Assembly (NCBI GenBank): GCA_051646925.1
Contig: JBOFDK010000005.1
Coordinates: 1 to 40,310 of the forward strand
Origin: JBOFDK01 sp051646925
Lineage (GTDB): Bacteria; Bacillota; Clostridia; Lachnospirales; Cellulosilyticaceae
Length of the DNA stretch: 40,310 bases
Reading direction: 5' to 3'
Shown here: positions 32,212-40,082 of the stretch, piece after piece
Layout: the number at the start of each line of letters is the position of its first letter
Position numbering within the stretch: the stretch's first letter is position 1
Program-made: the position numbers and the translations under genes
The notes under the pieces: model-generated
What the model was told of the DNA's origin: nothing
The model's database searches: none
What the model saw: the letters and a program-made list of their open reading frames with translations, nothing else

Positions 32212-32954
32212 TGTTAAAAGATAAAGTAGCAATCGTAACAGGAAGTAGTAATGGTATTGGTCGTGAAGTTGCATTAATGTATGCAAGAAATGGTGCAAAA
32301 GTCGTTGTAAATTATCCATTTCCACGTTCAAAAGAAATAGCAGAAAACGTAGTAGAGCTTATTCGCGAAGCGGGCGGAGAGGCGATTGCTATTGAAGCGA
32401 ATGTTGCTGATTTTGAGGCAAGTAAAAAACTTATAACAGCTACTATTGAAGCGTTTGGAAAGATAGATATACTTGTTAATAATGCAGGGATAACAAAAGA
32501 TATGTTGTTACTAAGAATGACAGAAGAAGAATTTGATGATGTAATTAGTGTTAATTTAAAAGGTGTTTTCAACTGCACAAAACATGCAACTCGTCATATG
32601 ATGAAGGCTGGGGGCAGTGTTATTAACATGGCATCAGTTGTAGGTATTAACGGAAATATCGGACAATCAAACTATGCTGCATCAAAAGCTGCTATTATTG
32701 GTTTTTCTAAATCAGTGGCAAAAGAATTTGCATCTAAAAATATTAGAGTAAACGTTATTGCACCAGGATTTATTGTGTCAAATATGACAGATAAATTACC
32801 AGAAACAATTACAGATACTGTTTTAAAAGGTATACCACTTAATCGTTTTGGAAACGTAGAAGAAGTGGCAAACGTAGCATTATTTTTAGCGAGTGATTTA
32901 TCATCATATGTAACAGGTGAAGTAATTAAAGTAGATGGTGGGATGGCAATGTAA
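32211..32954 (+). CDS. fabG: FabG, 3-oxoacyl-ACP reductase
   Basis: FabG reduces 3-ketoacyl-ACP with NADPH. It is a 247-residue short-chain dehydrogenase with cofactor loop GSSNGIGREVA (8-18), structural NNAGITKD, catalytic Ser in INMASVVG and the YxxxK pair in SNYAASKAA, ending in the common VDGGMAM. The start overlaps the fabD stop (TAATG), and GGAGG lies inside the fabD 3' end, implying translational coupling. Confidence 0.96.
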   Translation: MLKDKVAIVTGSSNGIGREVALMYARNGAKVVVNYPFPRSKEIAENVVELIREAGGEAIAIEANVADFEASKKLITATIEAFGKIDILVNNAGITKDMLLLRMTEEEFDDVISVNLKGVFNCTKHATRHMMKAGGSVINMASVVGINGNIGQSNYAASKAAIIGFSKSVAKEFASKNIRVNVIAPGFIVSNMTDKLPETITDTVLKGIPLNRFGNVEEVANVALFLASDLSSYVTGEVIKVDGGMAM

Positions 32955-32975
32955 GTGCCAATCGAGGAGGAAGTT

Positions 32976-34220
32976 ATGGAAAAAAGAGTTGTCATAACAG
33001 GTTTAGGTGTTGTTTCACCTTTAGGTAACACAAAAGAAACATTTTGGAATAATGTTAAACAAGGAACTTGTGGTATTGATCGTATTACAAAGTTTGAACT
33101 AATAGAAGGTTTTGATGTGACATTAGCTGCGGAAGTGAAAGAGTTTGACGCGACACGTCATATGGAAAAAAGAGATTTAAGAAGATTAGACCTTTTTTCT
33201 CAGTACGCTATTTATGCAGCAAAAGAAGCTTTAATAGATGCAAAAATAGATATGAATGAAGAAGATGCTACAAAAGTAGGAGTTATAGTAGGGTCAGGTA
33301 TAGGTGGTGTTGCGACTATAGAGCAAGAAGCAACAAAACTTATACAAAAAGGACCAAAACGTGTATCACCATTTTTTATACCGATGGCTATAACTAATAT
33401 GGGGGCAGGTAACGTTGCTATATATACAGGAGCTAAAGGTGTATGCACAACTATCGTTACAGCTTGCGCTTCAGGAACACATAGTATAGGTGAGGCTTTT
33501 AACATATTACAACAAGGAACACATGATGTTATTTTAGCAGGTGGCTCAGAAGCATCAATAACACCGTTAGCAGTTGCAGGATTCCAATCGTTAACAGCAC
33601 TTTCGAAGTCTACAGATCCAAAACGAGCATCTATTCCGTTTGATAAAGAACGTAATGGTTTTGTTATGGGTGAAGGTGCCGGAATTGTTGTAATGGAAAC
33701 GTTAGAGCATGCATTAAAACGTAATGCACATATTATTGCAGAAGTTGTAGGTTATGGTGCAACGGGAGATGCGTATCATATAACTTCGCCATCACCGGAT
33801 GGAGAAGGTGCTGCACGTGCTATGAATAAAGCACTTGAACAAGCAGGAATTGAATCTTCAGAGGTTGGGTATATAAATGCTCACGGAACAAGTACAGAGT
33901 ACAATGATAAGTTTGAAACAATAGCAATTAAAAAAGTATTTGGAGATAATACAAAGGTTGCAGTTAGTTCAACAAAAGCAATGACAGGTCATTTATTAGG
34001 CGCAGCTGGTGCAGTAGAAGCAATAGTTATTGCAAAAGCATTAGAAGATGGGTTTATTCCAGCGACTATTGGATATAAAGTAGCAGATGAAGAATGTGAT
34101 TTAGACTGTGTACCAAATGTAGGACGTAATGAACAAATAGAGTATGCAATGAGCAACTCATTAGGATTTGGCGGTCATAATGGTACGATATTATTTAAAA
34201 AATGGAAAGGAGAAGTTTAA
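32976..34220 (+). CDS. fabF: FabF, beta-ketoacyl-ACP synthase II
   Basis: FabF extends acyl-ACP by condensation with malonyl-ACP. The catalytic Cys is in TACASGTHSIGEAF (near residue 164), and the two His residues are in NAHGTSTEYND and STKAMTGHLLGAAG. The end, SNSLGFGGHNGTILFKKW, is typical. Length is 414 residues. The frame opens at GTG 32955, but GAGGAGGA (32965-32972) precedes ATG 32976 by a few bases and family N-termini begin with MEKRVVITG, so 32976 is chosen. The stop overlaps the accB start by one base. Confidence 0.96.
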   Translation: MEKRVVITGLGVVSPLGNTKETFWNNVKQGTCGIDRITKFELIEGFDVTLAAEVKEFDATRHMEKRDLRRLDLFSQYAIYAAKEALIDAKIDMNEEDATKVGVIVGSGIGGVATIEQEATKLIQKGPKRVSPFFIPMAITNMGAGNVAIYTGAKGVCTTIVTACASGTHSIGEAFNILQQGTHDVILAGGSEASITPLAVAGFQSLTALSKSTDPKRASIPFDKERNGFVMGEGAGIVVMETLEHALKRNAHIIAEVVGYGATGDAYHITSPSPDGEGAARAMNKALEQAGIESSEVGYINAHGTSTEYNDKFETIAIKKVFGDNTKVAVSSTKAMTGHLLGAAGAVEAIVIAKALEDGFIPATIGYKVADEECDLDCVPNVGRNEQIEYAMSNSLGFGGHNGTILFKKWKGEV

Positions 34221-34672
34221 TGAGTATTGAAATTATTAAAACGCTAATACAAGAATTTAATACCTCCGATTTAACAAAACTTAAATTAAATTATGATACA
34301 TTTAAAATAGAACTTGAAAAAGAAAAAGAGATAGTAGCTATTCAGCAAAATCAAGTACCTTTAGAAATGTGTGAAAATCAAAACACTATGTATAAAGCAG
34401 AAAAAAATGTGCAAACAGAAATTAGTAATGAGCAAGCCGGGAAAAAAATTAAATCACCAATGGTTGGAACTTTTTATAATGCTAGTTCACCAGATGCCGA
34501 TGCTTTTGTATCAGTTGGGAAAAGTGTAAAAAAAGGTGATGTTATTTGTATTATTGAAGCTATGAAACTTATGAATGAAGTAGAAGCTGAAAAAGACGGT
34601 GAAATCATAGAGATTTTAGTTGAAAATGAGCAAATGGTAGAGTTTGATCAACCGTTGTTTGTTATTAAGTAG
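34220..34672 (+). CDS. accB: AccB, biotin carboxyl carrier protein
   Basis: The acetyl-CoA carboxylase subunit that carries biotin between carboxylase and transferase. The biotinyl lysine is K116 in the canonical EAMKLMNE. The C-terminal biotinyl domain (about 75-150) opens with IKSPMVGTFYNASSPDADAF, including the 'thumb' characteristic of AccB. The N-terminal part is helical, with a variable linker. The frame opens at 34202 inside fabF, but AAAGGAG lies between that and ATG 34220, which overlaps the fabF stop in TAATG; 150 residues result. Confidence 0.95.
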   Translation: MSIEIIKTLIQEFNTSDLTKLKLNYDTFKIELEKEKEIVAIQQNQVPLEMCENQNTMYKAEKNVQTEISNEQAGKKIKSPMVGTFYNASSPDADAFVSVGKSVKKGDVICIIEAMKLMNEVEAEKDGEIIEILVENEQMVEFDQPLFVIK

Positions 34673-34682
34673 GAGGCGTACT

Positions 34683-35105
34683 ATGCTAAACACAAAAGAA
34701 ATTATGGAAATTATACCTCATAGATACCCATTTTTGTTTGTTGACCAAGCAGAAATTCATGAAGATGGAAAAGGTGCTACAGGTTATAAAAATGTCACAA
34801 TAAATGAGCCTTTTTTCCAAGGACATTTTCCAAATTATCCTGTAATGCCAGGAGTTCTTATTATTGAAGCGTTGGCACAAGTAGGTGCAATTGCATTATT
34901 ATCACAAGAAGAATTCAAAGGTAAAGTAGGATTTTTAGGTGGTGTTGATAAGGCTAAATTTAGAAAACAAGTAGTACCGGGAGATAGACTTGTTTTAGAG
35001 TGTCGTATTATAAAGCAAAGAGGTCCAATAGGTGTAGGTGAAGCGATAGCAACAGTAGATGGTAAAGTTGCAGTAAAAGCTGAATTAACCTTTGCTATAG
35101 GTTAA
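34683..35105 (+). CDS. fabZ: FabZ, 3-hydroxyacyl-ACP dehydratase
   Basis: FabZ dehydrates 3-hydroxyacyl-ACP to trans-2-enoyl-ACP. This 140-residue hot-dog protein has the substrate-site IIPHRYPFLFVD and the catalytic His/Glu pair in GHFPNYPVMPGVLIIEALAQ. AGGAGG (34671-34676) overlaps the accB stop and is 6 bases from the ATG, so the earlier in-frame start within accB is not used. No FabM or FabN isomerase is in the cluster, so the source of unsaturated chains is not shown here. Confidence 0.95.
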   Translation: MLNTKEIMEIIPHRYPFLFVDQAEIHEDGKGATGYKNVTINEPFFQGHFPNYPVMPGVLIIEALAQVGAIALLSQEEFKGKVGFLGGVDKAKFRKQVVPGDRLVLECRIIKQRGPIGVGEAIATVDGKVAVKAELTFAIG

Positions 35106-35119
35106 GAGGAGGTGAGAGA

Positions 35120-36484
35120 GTGTTAACAAAAGTACTTGTTGCAAACAGAGGAGAAATTGCTGTAAGAATTATTCGTGGATGTAGAGAAATGGGAATAGAA
35201 ACAGTTGCTATATATTCAACGATAGATAAAGATGCACTACATGTTAAGTTAGCGGATGAGGCGATTTGTATAGGAAAACCTTTAGCTAAAGAAAGCTACT
35301 TAAACATCGAAAGTATTATTACGACTGCAGTTTTAACAGGTTGTGATGGAATACATCCAGGATTTGGTTTTTTATCAGAAAATGCAAAGTTTGCACGTAT
35401 TTGTCAGTCTTGTAACATTAAATTTATAGGACCAACTCCAGAGATGATAGAGTCAATGGGCGATAAGGCAAAGGCAAGAGAGATGATGATTAGTGCAGGT
35501 GTACCCGTAGTTCCAGGTTCAAAAGGTATTATAAAAGAACTATGTGAAGCAAATGCAATAGCATTAGAAGTTGGTTACCCTATTATTATAAAAGCAGTTG
35601 CAGGTGGTGGCGGACGAGGTATGAGGATTGTGTGGAAAGAGGAAGAATTGGAACACGCATTTAATACCGCGAGCCAAGAAGCGTTAACAGCTTTTGGAGA
35701 TGGCAGTATGTATCTTGAGAAATACATAGAAGAGCCAAGACATATTGAATTCCAAATTATTGGAGATAAATTTGGTAATATTGTTCATTTAGGGGAACGT
35801 GATTGTTCTATGCAAAGACGTCATCAAAAAGTAGTGGAGGAAGCACCATCACCTTTTATAACTCAAGAAATGCGCGAAGAAATGGGCGAGATAGCTGTAA
35901 AAGCAGCTAAAGCAGTAGAGTATGAAAATGCGGGAACAATAGAATTTATTGTTGATAAAAATCGCAAATATTATTTTATTGAGATGAATACACGTATTCA
36001 AGTAGAACATCCGATTACTGAAATGATTTCAGGTATAGATCTTATTAAAGAACAGTTAAGAGTAGCATCAGGGCAAGCGTTATCTGTAGAAAGCAAAAAA
36101 ATAGAATTACGTGGTCATTCTATTGAATGCCGAATTAATGCTGAAAATCCATCACTAGGATTTCGTCCATGTGCTGGAAAAATTACAGAATTACACATAC
36201 CAGGTGGTCGTGGTGTGCGTGTTGATACAAATCTTTATTGTGGATATAGCGTACCTCCAACATATGATTCTATGCTTGCAAAAGTTATTACGTATGGAGA
36301 GACAAGAGAAGAAGCAATTAGTATTATGAAACGTGCATTAATGGAATTTGTAATTGAAGGTATTGATACAAATATTGAATTCCAATATGATCTTATTCAT
36401 ACAGAAGCTTTTGAAAAAGGTGAGTTTGATACGTCATTTATTGAAAAAAACTTAGAGACTATTTTAGCAGGTGGGGAGGTATAG
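35120..36484 (+). CDS. accC: AccC, biotin carboxylase
   Basis: Carboxylates the biotin of AccB using ATP and bicarbonate. The 454-residue ATP-grasp enzyme begins KVLVANRGEIAVRIIRGCRE. The glycine-rich ATP loop is AVAGGGGRGMRIV. The catalytic region HLGERDCSMQRRHQKVVEEA and the conserved EMNTRIQVEHPITEMISG are intact. The start is GTG with AGGAGGTGA immediately upstream. It is three bases from accD. Confidence 0.97.
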   Translation: MLTKVLVANRGEIAVRIIRGCREMGIETVAIYSTIDKDALHVKLADEAICIGKPLAKESYLNIESIITTAVLTGCDGIHPGFGFLSENAKFARICQSCNIKFIGPTPEMIESMGDKAKAREMMISAGVPVVPGSKGIIKELCEANAIALEVGYPIIIKAVAGGGGRGMRIVWKEEELEHAFNTASQEALTAFGDGSMYLEKYIEEPRHIEFQIIGDKFGNIVHLGERDCSMQRRHQKVVEEAPSPFITQEMREEMGEIAVKAAKAVEYENAGTIEFIVDKNRKYYFIEMNTRIQVEHPITEMISGIDLIKEQLRVASGQALSVESKKIELRGHSIECRINAENPSLGFRPCAGKITELHIPGGRGVRVDTNLYCGYSVPPTYDSMLAKVITYGETREEAISIMKRALMEFVIEGIDTNIEFQYDLIHTEAFEKGEFDTSFIEKNLETILAGGEV

Positions 36485-36487
36485 CTT

Positions 36488-37345
36488 ATGCTTACAGGTT
36501 TGATTAATCGAAAAAAATATGCTAAACCTATAACGCCAAAAGGGGTAAAACCTGAAATACCAAAAGGTATGTATACTAAATGTCCATATTGTAAAAAAAA
36601 TATATATGTAATTGATTTAGTTGCAGGCCAAGGTGTTTGTTCATATTGTAAAGGACATTTGCCAATAGCTCCAACAACACGTATTGCAAAACTCGTTGAT
36701 TCAGGGAGTTTTAAAGAACTTGATCGTCATATGCAAAGTGTAAATCCATTAGATTTTGATGGTTATACTGAAAAAATTGAAAAGTATATGGAAAAGACAA
36801 ATCAAAATGAAGCAATTATAACAGGTGTATGTACGATGGGCGGAATACCAGTTGTAATTGGTGCTATGGACCAAAGATTTATTATGGGTAGTATGGGTAG
36901 TGTTGTAGGTGAAAAAATAACACGTGCAATTGAATATGCGACTAAGCATGAATTACCTATTATTTTATTTTCAGCATCAGGTGGTGCAAGAATGCAAGAA
37001 GGCATTTTTTCACTTATGCAAATGGCAAAGACTACAGCAGCACTTGCAAGACATGATGAAAAAGGATTGTTATATATTAGTGTTTTAACACATCCAACAA
37101 CAGGTGGTGTAACAGCTAGTTTTGCAATGCTAGGAGATATTATAGTTGCAGAACCAGGAACATTAATTGGATTTGCAGGCCCACGAGTTATAGAACAGAC
37201 TATTAAACAAAAATTGCCAGAAGGTTTTCAGCGTGCAGAATTTTTATTAGAGCACGGAATGGTTGATTTAATCGTAGAGAGACAAGATATGCAAGAAACT
37301 ATAACGAAACTCCTTGAAATGCACACAAAGGAGGCTTGTAAATGA
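36488..37345 (+). CDS. accD: AccD, carboxyltransferase beta subunit
   Basis: With AccA it moves the carboxyl group from biotin to acetyl-CoA, making malonyl-CoA. The N-terminal C4 zinc finger (KCPYCKKNIYV and VCSYCKGHL, about residues 32-56) is the AccD hallmark. The crotonase-type core has FSASGGARMQEGIFSLMQMA and LTHPTTGGVTASFA. The 285 residues are normal. Its TGA overlaps the accA start (ATGA), so the two transferase halves are translationally coupled, as expected for equal amounts. Confidence 0.96.
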   Translation: MLTGLINRKKYAKPITPKGVKPEIPKGMYTKCPYCKKNIYVIDLVAGQGVCSYCKGHLPIAPTTRIAKLVDSGSFKELDRHMQSVNPLDFDGYTEKIEKYMEKTNQNEAIITGVCTMGGIPVVIGAMDQRFIMGSMGSVVGEKITRAIEYATKHELPIILFSASGGARMQEGIFSLMQMAKTTAALARHDEKGLLYISVLTHPTTGGVTASFAMLGDIIVAEPGTLIGFAGPRVIEQTIKQKLPEGFQRAEFLLEHGMVDLIVERQDMQETITKLLEMHTKEACK

Positions 37346-38157
37346 ACATAAAAGCATGGGAACGTGTTGGAATTGCACGAAGAATGGATAGACCAAGAAG
37401 TAAAGATTACATTGAAATGATAGTAGATGATTTTATAGAGTTGCATGGTGACCGTAGTTTTGGTGATGATGAAGCAATTATAGGAGGTATTGGCAAAATA
37501 GGCCATCATACTGTTACTATTATTGCGCAAAACAAAGGTAAAAATGCTAAGGAAAATATAGCATGTAATTTTGGGATGCCTCATCCTGAAGGTTATAGAA
37601 AAGCACTAAGATTAATGAAGCAAGCTGAAAAGTTTGGTAGACCTGTAATATGCCTTATTGATACACCAGGGGCTTATTGTGGTATTGGTGCAGAAGAACG
37701 AGGTCAAGGTGAAGCTATTGCGAGAAATCTAATGGAAATGTCACGTTTAAAAACACCTATTATAGCAGGTATAATTGGCGAAGGTGGTAGCGGAGGCGCA
37801 TTAGCGTTAGGAGTAGCCGATCGTGTATTTATGCAAGAAAATACAACGTATTCTATTTTGTCGCCAGAAGGATTTTCAAGTATTTTGTGGAAAGATAGCG
37901 CAAGAGCTGAAGAAGCTGCAAGTATAATGAAAATGACGGCAGAAGATTTATTGCAACAACAAATTATTGATACTATTATTGAAGAATCTCTAGGTGGAGC
38001 ACATAATAATCCAGTAGAATCAGCAGAATTGTTAAAAAAATATATAGTAGAAATATTTGATGAATTAAAGCAAATAGAAATGAACACATTGATGGATCAA
38101 AGATATGATAGATTTAGAAAATTCGGAGAATACACAGAAAAAAAAGAGATTAGATAA
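37342..38157 (+). CDS. accA: AccA, carboxyltransferase alpha subunit
   Basis: The partner of AccD in malonyl-CoA synthesis. It begins with the short N-terminus ARRMDRPRSKDYIEMI seen in clostridial/streptococcal AccA. The core is GMPHPEGYRKALRLMKQAEK, DTPGAYCGIGAEERGQGEAI and GEGGSGGALALGVAD. Length is 271 residues, slightly shorter than enterobacterial AccA because the N-terminal extension is missing. It ends the operon, and its final codons and stop are part of the terminator hairpin. Confidence 0.96.
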   Translation: MNIKAWERVGIARRMDRPRSKDYIEMIVDDFIELHGDRSFGDDEAIIGGIGKIGHHTVTIIAQNKGKNAKENIACNFGMPHPEGYRKALRLMKQAEKFGRPVICLIDTPGAYCGIGAEERGQGEAIARNLMEMSRLKTPIIAGIIGEGGSGGALALGVADRVFMQENTTYSILSPEGFSSILWKDSARAEEAASIMKMTAEDLLQQQIIDTIIEESLGGAHNNPVESAELLKKYIVEIFDELKQIEMNTLMDQRYDRFRKFGEYTEKKEIR

Positions 38158-38170
38158 TCTCTTTTTTTTT
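38138..38170 (+). terminator. Terminator of the fatty acid operon, embedded in the accA stop
   Basis: A-run plus GAGATT (38146-38151) pairs with AATCTC (38156-38161) plus a ten-T run, around AGAT. The accA stop codon TAA (38155-38157) lies in the hairpin. Confidence 0.88.
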
Positions 38171-38179
38171 TGTTTTTTT

Positions 38180-38257
38180 TTTCTGTTAGTTGTAACAAAA
38201 AAAAGTTTTATTGCATAGTATATAAAGAATTATAATTAAATTGGAGGAGTAATTGAT
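38180..38257 (+). repeat. Promoter module, copy 1
   Basis: ATATAAAGAATTATAATTAA and GGAGGAGTAATTGATATG ahead of the first duplicated gene match copy 2 (about 38700-38780) closely. TATAAT is at 38231-38236 and TAACAAAAA lies further upstream. The duplication thus included the promoter and ribosome binding site. Confidence 0.75.
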
Positions 38258-38647
38258 ATGAAGAAATTTAAAACAGATGTACTGAAAAGTTTGATGACTT
38301 CTGAAATAAGTAGAAGCGATGAAAATAGTGTGAATATTAAAATAGAACATTTAAGTAGAATGGAAAAAAAAGGAAAAAAAATTATAGAGAAATATGATGA
38401 ATTTATAAAACTGCTACCAGGAATTAAAGCTAGCAACTTAGATGTTGATAAAGAAGAGCTTTATGTTGAATTTGATAAAAATCAATTTGATGATCAACAA
38501 GTTGTAAAATGGATAAAAATTATAATAGATGTAATGATTGAAGAATATGACTTTATTAAGGAAAATTTGAACAATGATTTAGATAAAGTAACAACAGAAT
38601 TAAAAAATAAATTATCAGAAAAAGTAAAAGACGTTATAGAGAAATAA
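38258..38647 (+). CDS. Unknown small charged protein, duplicated pair copy 1
   Basis: A 129-residue, Lys/Glu/Asp-rich, soluble protein. No family is firmly recognised. The middle (IKIEHLSRMEKKGKKIIEKY, FIKLLPGIKASNLDVDKEEL, YVEFDKNQFDDQQVVKWIKI) alternates helix and strand in a beta-alpha-beta order loosely like a metal-free HMA (ferredoxin-like) fold, without the CxxC metal motif. The C-terminal 35 residues are a charged helix. It is tandem with a paralogue of 128 residues; just over half of positions are identical by hand count. GGAGGAG supports the start. Confidence 0.8.
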   Translation: MKKFKTDVLKSLMTSEISRSDENSVNIKIEHLSRMEKKGKKIIEKYDEFIKLLPGIKASNLDVDKEELYVEFDKNQFDDQQVVKWIKIIIDVMIEEYDFIKENLNNDLDKVTTELKNKLSEKVKDVIEK

Positions 38648-38699
38648 TATTTTTAAAATATTTTAAGCTAAAAAATGAAAGATATGCACAAATGATGAA

Positions 38700-38780
38700 A
38701 TAGTTATAACAATTTATAACAAAAAGGATTTGAACACATGCGATATAAAGAATTATAATAAAATTTAAGGAGTAATTAAG
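38700..38780 (+). repeat. Promoter module, copy 2
   Basis: Contains TAACAAAAAGGATTTGAACA and then ATATAAAGAATTATAATAAA with TATAAT at 38754-38759, then AAGGAGTAATTAAGATG. It parallels copy 1. Confidence 0.75.
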
Positions 38781-39167
38781 ATGAATCTTAAAACAGCGAT
38801 GCTGAAAAAGCTTGTAAGTATAACAATTAATAGAAGTGATGAAAATAACGTGTATATTAAAGTAAAACATTTGAAAAAATTAAAAGAAGTAGGAAAAGAA
38901 GTAGTGGATAAATTTGCTGAACTGGTAAAACTTTTACCAGGAATTCAAAAATTCAGTATGAATGTAGATAATGAAGAAATTCATATCGTATTTAATAAAA
39001 ATCAAATTAAAGATCAACAAATTTTAAAATGGATAAAAATCATTACTGATGTAATGATTGATGAGTCTGATTTTATTAATACAAATGTAAAAAAAGATGT
39101 AAATAAAGTAGTAGAAACATTAAAAAATAAGTTATCAAAAAAAGTAAAAGACGTTGTAGGGAAATAA
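38781..39167 (+). CDS. Unknown small charged protein, duplicated pair copy 2
   Basis: A 128-residue paralogue of the preceding gene, aligning end to end with one gap. Best conserved are NRSDENNVYIKVKHLKK, KLLPGI, KNQIKDQQILKWIKI, DVMIDESDFI and LKNKLSKKVKDV. The middle strand region has diverged most. Soluble, charged, no known motif. It has its own ribosome binding site and copied promoter, so both copies are probably expressed separately. Function unknown. Confidence 0.8.
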   Translation: MNLKTAMLKKLVSITINRSDENNVYIKVKHLKKLKEVGKEVVDKFAELVKLLPGIQKFSMNVDNEEIHIVFNKNQIKDQQILKWIKIITDVMIDESDFINTNVKKDVNKVVETLKNKLSKKVKDVVGK

Positions 39168-39209
39168 TGTTTTAAAGAAATTGCAAGTTATACTAAAATA
39201 AAAAAGTAT

Positions 39210-39256
39210 AAAAGATAAAATATTTATAATATACAAAAGATAAAATATTTATAATA
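39210..39256 (+). repeat. Two 22-base direct repeats
   Basis: AAAAGATAAAATATTTATAA occurs at 39210 and again at 39235 (25-base period). The second runs into AAAAAGGATTTG, the same words as in promoter module copy 2, giving a partial third module before the nucleosidase gene. Confidence 0.85.
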
Positions 39257-39291
39257 AAAAGGATTTGTGAGCATAGTAGATAAATAACTAC

Positions 39292-39326
39292 AATATAAGT
39301 TATACTGTACTATAATATAAGTTATA
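39292..39326 (+). repeat. ATATAAGTTATA direct repeat
   Basis: The 12-base word occurs at 39292-39303 and 39315-39326, each being a near-palindrome. They lie 30-65 bases before the second nucleosidase gene and include TATAAT-like sequences, so promoter overlap is likely. Confidence 0.7.
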
Positions 39327-39355
39327 ATATAATAAAAAATGAAAGAGGTATACAA

Positions 39356-40027
39356 ATGACAAATATAGCTATTATTGCATCAATGGAAGAAGAAGTAATT
39401 GCTATTACAAGACGTATGTTGATACAAAAAAAACAAGTTAAAGCAGGTATGATTTTTTATAAAGGGTTAATAGATAAAACTCAAGTTATATTAGTAAGAA
39501 GTGGAATGGGACAAGTAGGTGCAACTGTTGCAGCACAAATACTTATTAGTGAATATAATGCGACATATATAGTTAATACAGGATTAGCAGCAGGAATGTG
39601 TCCTGGACTTAAGTTAGGCGATGTTATAGTTGCAACAGATATTACTCAAGCAGATAAATATCCTGTGTATGCAGATAATAATAAAATGTTATGTGATATT
39701 ATGATGGATGCTGTAGGTGAAGAGGTTGGAAATGAACGTATGTTACTAGGTAGTATTTCGAGTCAGGATGCATATTTGGAACATATTGTAAAAATTAATT
39801 ATGAAAAAACTATATTTGTATCATATTGTGCGGAAGTAGAAGGTGCAGCGATAGCGCATTGTTGTGCGTTGCAATCAATACCGTTTATAATAGTTAGAAC
39901 AATTTCGGATGTAACAGACCAACAACCCGAATTAGATTTTGATAATTTTATCCATGATGTTACAAAAACAATGAGTCGTATAGTAGAAAGATTCGTAAAA
40001 GATAAAAGAAGTGTATTATTTAATTGA
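39356..40027 (+). CDS. Divergent MTA/SAH nucleosidase-family protein (second copy)
   Basis: A 223-residue phosphorylase/nucleosidase-fold protein. Retained are the N-terminal ASMEEEV with the catalytic Glu equivalent (E13), RSGMGQVGA, the EVEGAAIAH ribose region and RTISDVTDQQ with the catalytic Asp. Changed are VEMEG, which reads AEVEG, the ASGDQF loop, which reads SSQDAYL, and HDFD, which is replaced by TQADKYP. It may still cleave MTA-like nucleosides with altered specificity. GAAAGAGG precedes the ATG. It differs greatly from the copy at 1947-2672, so it is not a recent duplication. Confidence 0.85.
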   Translation: MTNIAIIASMEEEVIAITRRMLIQKKQVKAGMIFYKGLIDKTQVILVRSGMGQVGATVAAQILISEYNATYIVNTGLAAGMCPGLKLGDVIVATDITQADKYPVYADNNKMLCDIMMDAVGEEVGNERMLLGSISSQDAYLEHIVKINYEKTIFVSYCAEVEGAAIAHCCALQSIPFIIVRTISDVTDQQPELDFDNFIHDVTKTMSRIVERFVKDKRSVLFN

Positions 40028-40082
40028 ATATAGAGGAAATAATGGTATAATAGGTGTAATATGGAAAAAAAAGGGGGAACTG

